Positions 14,319-20,837 of a stretch of DNA of 48,265 nucleotides are shown here, in pieces; position 1 is the first letter of the stretch; each line of letters starts with the position of its first letter. The notes below the pieces were generated by a model. That model had not been told where the DNA came from. It made no database searches and worked only from the letters and a program-made list of their open reading frames with translations. The position numbers and the translations under genes were made by a program. Origin of the DNA: an uncultured Lachnospiraceae bacterium (lineage in GTDB: Bacteria; Bacillota; Clostridia; Lachnospirales; Lachnospiraceae). Location of the stretch: NCBI GenBank assembly GCA_902801415.1, contig CADCIK010000009.1:1-48265 (forward strand). Reading direction: 5' to 3'.

Positions 14319-15713
14319 ATGGACAAAAACATCAGAATCTGCATCATCGGAGGAGGCCCCGCAGGCCTTTCCGCAGGTATGTATCTGGAGCAGAAAGGAT
14401 ACGAGAATTATACGATCCTTGAGAAGAACGACCGCGTCGGCGGAAAGTGCTGGTCTCCGTATTACAACGGCCGCCGCTATGAGATGGGAGCCATCATGGG
14501 CGTTCCGTCTTATTACGCAGTACACGACGTAGAGGAATTCTGCGGCATCACGCACGACGGCCCGCAGCTGAACCGCAACTACAAGAACAGGCTCGGCCAG
14601 GTCATCGAGCCCTTTGAGCCCAAGAAGAACATCCGCAAGATCCCCCGTCTCCTCAAGATGAAGAGACAGCTCAAGAAGTTCGGCGAGCTCCTGGAGACCA
14701 AGTACAAAGGATACGATATCAACGGTCACCGCGGCGTTGCGGAAGGACGTTACGAGGGATTTTCCGCTGCAAGTGCCAAAAGAGAGCCGGTCAGCGGCGT
14801 CAATCCCAACCTCAAGGACCTGGCGCTTCCTTTCAAGAAATTCTGTGAGATCAACGGCGTTGAGCTGATCCAGGACATCTGGATCGGACCCTTCACTTCC
14901 TTCGGCTATGGATATTTTGACGAGATCCCTGCAGCATACGTTCTCAAGTACCTTGACTTCCAGACCTGCATGAACTTCGTCAAGATCAATCTCTGGACCT
15001 GGAAGGAAGGCACCCAGTTCATCTGGGAGTCCCTGAACGAGCACCTGAAGAATCCGGCCCGCCTGAACAGTAAGATCGACAAGGTCGAGAGAAAAGACGG
15101 AAAAGTCTATGTGACCGTAAACGGCGAAGTGGAAGAGTATGACAAAGTCATCGTCACTTCTCCTCTGTACGTGCCGCAGAAAGAGAACCGCGACGACGGA
15201 CTGGTCGGCATGGTGGACTACTTTGACGCGCGCGAAGACGAGAAGAAGCTCTTCTGCCAGATCGAGTATGAGCGCTATGACGTACTGGCTGTCGAGACCA
15301 AGCCGGAAGATCATCCCGAGATTTCCTACTATGTATTCGACAATATGATCCCCAAGAGACTGGGACATCTGATGGTCTACTATCGCCGCTGGAGAGACAC
15401 GGTCGATCAGGTCATCACGACCTATGCGCTGCGCAAGCATAAGAGATCCGAGGAAGTCCCTTACGACAAGTGCCGCAAGATGGTCCTCAAGGATCTGGAG
15501 ACCATGGGCAACCCCGCTTCCAACGTGGTCAACGAGTGGAGCGTCTACTACTTCCCGCACGTATTCACAAACGCCTACAAGAACGGCTGGTATGACAAGG
15601 TCGAGGCTATGCAGGGCAAGTATGACACCTACTATGCGGGCGAGATCATGAGCTTCGGCGACATGGACGAGACCTGCGAGTACTCCCGCGAACTGGTCGA
15701 GAGATTCTTCTGA
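14319..15713 (+). CDS. Polyenoic fatty acid (linoleate) isomerase-like FAD enzyme
   Basis: A 464-residue flavoprotein of the amine-oxidase fold. From memory, it resembles the Cutibacterium acnes polyenoic fatty acid isomerase (PAI), which converts linoleate to trans-10,cis-12 conjugated linoleate, along nearly its whole length. Shared-looking stretches are GGKCWSPYYNGRRYEMGAIM with GVPSY, PFTSFGYGYFDEIPAAYVLK, LWTWKEGTQ, RLGHLMVYYRRW, YYFPHV and GWYDKVEAMQGKYDTYYAGE with IMSFG. The FAD site GGGPAG is at residues 11-16. Relative to PAI there appears to be an extra segment near residues 137-160. It is first in an operon with two further redox genes. RBS GGGAGGG lies 7 bases before ATG. Amine oxidase or protoporphyrinogen oxidase are less likely given the C-terminal match. 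Confidence 0.85.
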   Translation: MDKNIRICIIGGGPAGLSAGMYLEQKGYENYTILEKNDRVGGKCWSPYYNGRRYEMGAIMGVPSYYAVHDVEEFCGITHDGPQLNRNYKNRLGQVIEPFEPKKNIRKIPRLLKMKRQLKKFGELLETKYKGYDINGHRGVAEGRYEGFSAASAKREPVSGVNPNLKDLALPFKKFCEINGVELIQDIWIGPFTSFGYGYFDEIPAAYVLKYLDFQTCMNFVKINLWTWKEGTQFIWESLNEHLKNPARLNSKIDKVERKDGKVYVTVNGEVEEYDKVIVTSPLYVPQKENRDDGLVGMVDYFDAREDEKKLFCQIEYERYDVLAVETKPEDHPEISYYVFDNMIPKRLGHLMVYYRRWRDTVDQVITTYALRKHKRSEEVPYDKCRKMVLKDLETMGNPASNVVNEWSVYYFPHVFTNAYKNGWYDKVEAMQGKYDTYYAGEIMSFGDMDETCEYSRELVERFF

Positions 15714-15762
15714 CCGGCTTTCTGAAGACGCAGACCGGCCATGAGCACCATAGGAGAAGACT

Positions 15763-17298
15763 ATGAAATTTTACAAAGATCATTATGATGTGATCGTGAT
15801 CGGAGGGGCCCTGGCGGGCCTCTCCTCAGCGCTTATGCTGGCGGACAAGGGACTGGATGTGCTGGTCCTGGAGCGCCACAACCTGCCCGGCGGCATTGCG
15901 ACGAGCTTTGTTCGCGGCGGCATTGAGATCGAAGCGGCGCTGCACGAGATGATGTCTATAGGACCCGGCGACAACCGCCTCAAAGTGGGTAAGTTCTTCG
16001 ATGACATGGGTCTGGATATTGAGTGGCTGCAGGTCCCGGAGTGCTACCACGCAAGCCTTCCGGGCCTGGAAGTGACCCTGCATCCCGGACTTGAGACGTT
16101 CTCCCGCGAGATCGACGAGCAGGTGCCGGGCACCTACGACAAAGTATTGAAGCTCCTTAAGCTCTGCGACACGGTCTTCAACAGTGTCAATGAGCTCTCC
16201 ATTCACCCCATGAGCAAACCGCAAATGCTCATGAAGCACGAGGCCTTCGTCAAGACGGCGGGATACTCCACGAAGGAGGTCCTTGACACCTTCGACCTGC
16301 CTCAGAAGGCACTGGATCTGCTGGCTCCTTATTGGATCTATGTCGGCAGCGGCTTCTCAGACCTGCCCTTCACGATCTATTCCGTGCTGATGGCGGACTA
16401 TGTGGGCTACGGCTCCATGATCCCCAGAAAACTCAGCCACGAGATGAGCCTGAAGATGGCGGAGCGCGCCGAAGAGCTGGGCGTACAGATCGAGTACCGC
16501 CAGCACGTGGACAAGATCCTGGTGAAGAACGGCAGAGCATACGGCGTGCGCACCGCGCGCGGCGACGAGATCTACTCGGACTATGTCATCTCCGCCGCAT
16601 ACCCGAACAAGGTCTACACCAGCATGATCGAGCCCCTCAGCGAGGTGCCTGAAGAAGCCACCAAGATGGTCAACGGGCGGCGCCTGTCGCTGACCGCGTT
16701 CTCGGTCATCCTGATCCTGGACAAGCCGGCGGAAGAGCTGAACATCAAGGATTACAGCATTTTCCGCGGAGACACCATGGACACGGATGCGCTCTATGAG
16801 AACCTGGCGGGCCTTGGCCCTTACAGATACCTGACCTGCATCTGCCACAATTACGGAAATCCCGGCGTGACGCCGGAGGGCACCTGCTCCTTCAGCGTGA
16901 CGGTCCTGCCCCGCGTGGACGGCTGGAAGACCGTGAAGGCGGAGGACTATGACCGGGTCAAACACGAAGTGGCGAAGCAGCTGATCGACGACATGTCGGA
17001 ATACTTCGGCGTGAACCTTCTCGACCACGTGCTGGAGTGTGTCATCGAGACTCCTATGACCATCGCGCACTACACAGGCGCCTGGAACGGATGCATATAC
17101 GGCTATGCGCACACCATGGAGGATCACATCGTGGCGAGACTGCAGACAGCTGAAGAAGAGAAGTTTATCGACCGGCTGGAGTTTGCAGGCGCCCACGCGA
17201 TCTCCGGAGACGGCATGGGACCGGCCGTGACCAACGGACGAAAAGCTGCCAAAAACGTGCTGGATGATATAGCAGCGAGAAAGGAGGCAGATCGATGA
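15763..17298 (+). CDS. CrtI/retinol-saturase-like FAD-dependent oxidoreductase
   Basis: A 511-residue flavoprotein of the phytoene-desaturase family, which also holds retinol saturases and carotenoid isomerases. These enzymes desaturate, saturate or isomerise carbon-carbon double bonds of lipids. The N-terminal dinucleotide motif is GGALAGLSSALMLADKG (about 14-30), followed by LPGGIATSF; the C-terminal FAD segment is SGDGMGPAVTNGRKAA near residue 490. No signal peptide or carotenoid genes are present, so a carotenoid role is unlikely. It lies between the isomerase-like gene (49 bases) and the 2Fe-2S reductase (4-base overlap). Context suggests it acts on the isomerised fatty acid, perhaps reducing one double bond; this is inference. 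Confidence 0.82.
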   Translation: MKFYKDHYDVIVIGGALAGLSSALMLADKGLDVLVLERHNLPGGIATSFVRGGIEIEAALHEMMSIGPGDNRLKVGKFFDDMGLDIEWLQVPECYHASLPGLEVTLHPGLETFSREIDEQVPGTYDKVLKLLKLCDTVFNSVNELSIHPMSKPQMLMKHEAFVKTAGYSTKEVLDTFDLPQKALDLLAPYWIYVGSGFSDLPFTIYSVLMADYVGYGSMIPRKLSHEMSLKMAERAEELGVQIEYRQHVDKILVKNGRAYGVRTARGDEIYSDYVISAAYPNKVYTSMIEPLSEVPEEATKMVNGRRLSLTAFSVILILDKPAEELNIKDYSIFRGDTMDTDALYENLAGLGPYRYLTCICHNYGNPGVTPEGTCSFSVTVLPRVDGWKTVKAEDYDRVKHEVAKQLIDDMSEYFGVNLLDHVLECVIETPMTIAHYTGAWNGCIYGYAHTMEDHIVARLQTAEEEKFIDRLEFAGAHAISGDGMGPAVTNGRKAAKNVLDDIAARKEADR

Positions 17299-18485
17299 AA
17301 GTTAAGAATTTCCTTACCGATGTCGGCGGCGCCTCCCGCGTGACTAAAGCGCGCCTGAAAGCCTTCCATTCAGCGTCTCCCGCGCTCACGGATGTGGACC
17401 CCATCGGGAACGTCTCCCGCGAGTGGCATCCCGGCCCGATCGAGCTGGTGGTCACGAAGATCACACCTGCCTGCAAGACGGCCAAGACCATCCGCTTCGA
17501 GCGCACCGACGGCAAAAAACTGCCCTTCTTCTATGCGGGGCAGTACATTGTGCTTGATTTCAGGATCGGGAAGAGCCTGATCTCCAGGCCTTACTCCATT
17601 TCTTCCGCGCCTTATCAGGCGAGAGCGGAGAAACCTTTTGTGGAGATCACGGTCAGAAAATCCAAGGGCGACGGCTTCATCTGCGACTATGTCAATGACG
17701 AGCTGAAGGTCGGCGATATTTTGACAGGAACCATGGGACTTGGACAGTTCTACTATGAGCCGCTTCGCGATGCGAAGCACGTAGTGGCACTGGCGGGCGG
17801 CGTCGGCATTACGCCTTTCGCATCCATGGCCAAGGAAGTGGTCAACGGAACTCTCGACATCGATCTGACCATCCTCTACGGATCGGCTTCTTCGGACGAC
17901 ATTGTCATGAAGGAGGAGCTGGATGCGCTGGAAGGAGCCTGCGACAAGCTGCATATCGTGCATGTGCTCAGCGGCGACGAGCCCGGCTGGACCGGCGAAA
18001 AGGGATTCCTCACAGCGGAGCTGATCAGGAAATACTCTGCGGAAGATACCACGTACTTTATCTGCGGACCGCAGGTCATGTACACGTTCCTGCGCAAAGA
18101 GGTGGCCAAACTGGACGTTCCCGCAAGGCGCGTGCGCTTTGAGGTCTTCGGCCAGGCCAAAGATATCGCTATGTATGAGGGATTCCCGACGGAACTGCGT
18201 CATGAGAGTTTCACCATTACAGTGGTAAGAGGCATCAGTGAAGTGGAGATCCCCGCGAAGGCGACAGAAAGCATTGTGGTTGCGCTCGAGCGCGCCGGGA
18301 TCCGGATCGAGACCGGCTGCCGCAGCGGCGAATGCGGATTCTGCAGGACCAAGGTCATTTCCGGCGATTACTTCGTCTGCCCTGAAGGCGACGGAAGAAG
18401 GGCGGCGGACAAGGAATTCAATTACGTGCATGCATGTGCAGCGTATCCGCTGTCGGATATGAAGATCAAGATCCCGATCATGTGA
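17295..18485 (+). CDS. FAD/NAD(P) reductase with C-terminal 2Fe-2S ferredoxin domain
   Basis: A 396-residue single-chain electron-transfer protein. After about 45 unassigned residues comes a ferredoxin-reductase-type FAD domain (RPYSISSAP near 97), an NAD(P) domain (AGGVGITPF near 170, YFICGP near 254), and a plant-type 2Fe-2S domain with CRSGECGFC (Cys 341, 346, 349) and a fourth Cys near 380 (HACAAYP). The architecture matches reductases of oxygenases and the Hcp reductase. Its ATG overlaps the stop of the preceding gene (ATGA), so the two are translationally coupled and it is probably the electron donor of that flavoprotein. No oxygenase or hcp gene is nearby. Confidence 0.88.
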   Translation: MKVKNFLTDVGGASRVTKARLKAFHSASPALTDVDPIGNVSREWHPGPIELVVTKITPACKTAKTIRFERTDGKKLPFFYAGQYIVLDFRIGKSLISRPYSISSAPYQARAEKPFVEITVRKSKGDGFICDYVNDELKVGDILTGTMGLGQFYYEPLRDAKHVVALAGGVGITPFASMAKEVVNGTLDIDLTILYGSASSDDIVMKEELDALEGACDKLHIVHVLSGDEPGWTGEKGFLTAELIRKYSAEDTTYFICGPQVMYTFLRKEVAKLDVPARRVRFEVFGQAKDIAMYEGFPTELRHESFTITVVRGISEVEIPAKATESIVVALERAGIRIETGCRSGECGFCRTKVISGDYFVCPEGDGRRAADKEFNYVHACAAYPLSDMKIKIPIM

Positions 18486-18512
18486 TCACATTCAGGGAAT
18501 CGTGAATCACAG

Positions 18513-18546
18513 AGGGCATGCCCCTTCCTCAGGGGCGTGCCCTTTT
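18513..18546 (+). terminator. Rho-independent terminator of the isomerase operon
   Basis: A 13-bp stem (AGGGCATGCCCCT with AGGGGCGTGCCCT, one G-U), a 5-base loop and TTT. It lies 28 bases after the reductase stop. Confidence 0.85.
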
Positions 18547-18573
18547 GCGTTAATCACTTCCAGCAGATATAAT
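18545..18573 (+). promoter_or_regulatory. Sigma-A promoter of the SNF2 helicase gene
   Basis: TTGCGT (18545-18550), exactly 17 bases, then TATAAT (18568-18573). It directly follows, and touches, the preceding terminator tail. The start codon is 55 bases downstream. Confidence 0.65.
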
Positions 18574-18627
18574 CGGAGATAGGACCACGAGCATACGGGA
18601 ACCGGATTGTTACAGAGGAGATGTTGA

Positions 18628-20787
18628 ATGGCAGCAGAACGAATGCCTGATTTTAATGAGATTGACAGCCTGATCGGGAACCTCGGGAAACTGGAGAAAA
18701 GCTTCAGTAAGATCACTTCGGAATACGATCTTCACGAGAAGGAATTGAGAGAGGAATGCGCGGAGGCACTGAAGAGACAGTCCGCGCATTTCCTGGATGA
18801 GATCCCTGTGGAGGAACTCAAGAACTCCAAGGCCGGGATCAGAACCGGCCTCCTGGAAGACGCAGGCTATCACACGCTCTATGATCTCTATAAAGCATCG
18901 GACTGGAAGCTGCAGAATATTGAGGGGATCGGAGAAAAGCAGGTCGCGTCGATCCGGGGCATTCTGACAGAGTTTCTGGTGCGCCTAAGCGCGCGTGCCA
19001 GGATCCGGCTGACGATGGATCAGGACGACGTGCAGAGCAGAAAGCTGATCCACCGGATCTGCAAATTCAGAAAGATCGAGCAGATCCGGCGAGAAGCGGA
19101 GCCGATCACAGATGAGGTGACGGTGAACATCCGGGCGCTGACGGAATCAGTGCCGATCCGGAGCCGGCTCCATTGGATCTTTTCATTTGGCAATACCAAG
19201 AAAGAGACGCTTCGTGCGGTCAGCGAAATTCTGACCTACTGCAGAAGCGCGCAGTACAACCTGGTAAGAAACCTGGTCTCCCGGTACGGTGAGGCCCTGC
19301 AGATGAATGCGGATGAAGCGCTGGAGGACTTTAAGAAGAACAGCGCTTCGTACTATGCCATCATCGAACGCATTACGGGCACCGGCGCGCAGCCGGAGCT
19401 CCTCTACAGCAGCATTTCCTCGGAACTGGCCGGGCAGATCAACGCGTTTCCTCTGAATCTGCGCGGATTCAAGGGAGACCTTCGCGCCTATCAGGAGTTC
19501 GGGGCCAAGTATATTTTGACCATGAAGCGCGTGTTGCTGGGAGACGAGATGGGGCTTGGCAAGACGATTCAGGCCATCGCCGCGATGGCTCACCTTTACA
19601 GAGAGCAGGCAGGGGGCTGGTTCCTGGTGGTGTGCCCGGCCTCGGTCATGATCAACTGGTGCCGCGAGATCCAGAAATTCAGTGACATTCCGGTCAATCT
19701 TCTGCATGGCCCGCTTCACACGGATGCGTTTGTGTGCTGGCGGGAGCTTGGCGGAGTTGCCGTCACCAATTACGAGAGCATGGGCAAAATAGTGGACGAC
19801 ATCAACGGGCAAATGTCCCTTTCCATGCTGGTCATCGACGAGGCGCATTATATTAAAAATCCAGAGGCGAAGAGAACACAGTACATCCATATGCTGGAGG
19901 ACGAGTCGGAGCGGATCCTCTTAATGACGGGCACGCCCCTTGAGAACAGGGTCGGCGAGATGTGCGAGCTGATCGGATTTGTGAGGCCGGATCTGGCAGA
20001 AACTGTGAGGGCCAACGCAGGCATGCGCCACGTGCCGCAGTTCAAGGAGATGCTTGCGCCGGTCTATCTGCGCCGGCAGCGGGATATGGTCCTTGAGGAA
20101 TTGCCTCCGATCACTGAGCAGGAGGAGTGGTGCGAGATGACGGCAGAGGACCGCGTGGAGTACGGCGCGCAGGTCCTGGCAGGCAGTTTTCCGGGTATGC
20201 GCCGCGTATCGTTTCTGCAAAAAGACATGGGCACGTCGTCCAAGGCTGCCCGGCTTGCGGAACTGTGCGAGCAGGCAGAAGATGAAGGCAGAAAAGTCAT
20301 CGTCTACTCATTTTTCCGGGATACGATCAGAAAGGTATGCGATCATCTCGGTGACAGGGTAGTCGGATCGATCACCGGCAGCACGCCGGCCATAGAGAGA
20401 CAGGACCTGGTCGACAGGTTCTCAGACGGCCCTGACGGAAGCGTCCTGGTATGCCAGGTCCAGTCGGGCGGAACAGGCCTCAATATTCAGGCAGCAGCCG
20501 TCGTGATCTTCTGCGAGCCGCAGATCAAACCGTCACTCACCTGGCAGGCAATATCCAGGGCCTACAGGATGGGACAGGTGCAGAACGTCCTCGTCTGCCA
20601 CCTGCTGTGCCAGGATACAGCGGACGAAGCAGTGCGCGGGATCCTTTCCGCCAAGGAGGCCGAATTCGACCTCTTCGCGCAGGATTCGGCGATGGCGGAG
20701 GCGGCGGACGGCCTCGCGGACCAGGAGTGGATCAGACAGGTCGTAGAGCGGGAGCGCAAGAAGTACCTGCCGGCTGTAGTTACATAA
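18628..20787 (+). CDS. SNF2-family DNA helicase/translocase with helix-hairpin-helix segment
   Basis: A 719-residue superfamily 2 ATPase. The N-terminal 270 residues are family-specific: a charged helical segment and a helix-hairpin-helix-like motif (IEGIGEKQVASIRG, about 98-111), probably DNA binding. The ATPase core has GDEMGLGKTIQ near residue 305 (Walker A), VIDEAHYIKNP near 403, and LMTGTPLENR near 432. The C-terminal lobe has QSGGTGLNIQ and motif VI QAISRAYRMGQ near 645. It probably remodels protein-DNA complexes or moves along DNA. It is a single gene with its own promoter. RBS GAGGAG precedes ATG. No methylase, nuclease or other defence gene adjoins it, so membership of a restriction or defence system is not supported. 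Confidence 0.88.
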   Translation: MAAERMPDFNEIDSLIGNLGKLEKSFSKITSEYDLHEKELREECAEALKRQSAHFLDEIPVEELKNSKAGIRTGLLEDAGYHTLYDLYKASDWKLQNIEGIGEKQVASIRGILTEFLVRLSARARIRLTMDQDDVQSRKLIHRICKFRKIEQIRREAEPITDEVTVNIRALTESVPIRSRLHWIFSFGNTKKETLRAVSEILTYCRSAQYNLVRNLVSRYGEALQMNADEALEDFKKNSASYYAIIERITGTGAQPELLYSSISSELAGQINAFPLNLRGFKGDLRAYQEFGAKYILTMKRVLLGDEMGLGKTIQAIAAMAHLYREQAGGWFLVVCPASVMINWCREIQKFSDIPVNLLHGPLHTDAFVCWRELGGVAVTNYESMGKIVDDINGQMSLSMLVIDEAHYIKNPEAKRTQYIHMLEDESERILLMTGTPLENRVGEMCELIGFVRPDLAETVRANAGMRHVPQFKEMLAPVYLRRQRDMVLEELPPITEQEEWCEMTAEDRVEYGAQVLAGSFPGMRRVSFLQKDMGTSSKAARLAELCEQAEDEGRKVIVYSFFRDTIRKVCDHLGDRVVGSITGSTPAIERQDLVDRFSDGPDGSVLVCQVQSGGTGLNIQAAAVVIFCEPQIKPSLTWQAISRAYRMGQVQNVLVCHLLCQDTADEAVRGILSAKEAEFDLFAQDSAMAEAADGLADQEWIRQVVERERKKYLPAVVT

Positions 20788-20820
20788 AAAACGCAGGAGG
20801 GTATGCCCTCCTGCGTTTTA
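20787..20820. terminator. Bidirectional terminator between convergent genes
   Basis: A stem of ACGCAGGAGGG with CCCTCCTGCGT, extended by A-T pairs, with a 4-base loop, AAAA on the left and TTTT on the right. It can serve both the helicase gene and the minus-strand oxidoreductase gene. Confidence 0.88.
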
Positions 20821-20837
20821 ATTATAATCCGGGAGTA

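Noticed and set aside
14232-15560. About 440-codon minus-strand frame opposite the isomerase gene
   Set aside because: Antisense to a gene with long family-like sequence; no motifs of its own.
15763-17298. Carotenoid biosynthesis (phytoene desaturase)
   Set aside because: No phytoene synthase or other carotenoid gene is present, and the partner genes fit fatty-acid chemistry better.
18628-20787. Restriction or phage-defence system built on the SNF2 protein
   Set aside because: No nuclease, methylase or other defence gene lies beside it; neighbours are metabolic and have separate promoters.
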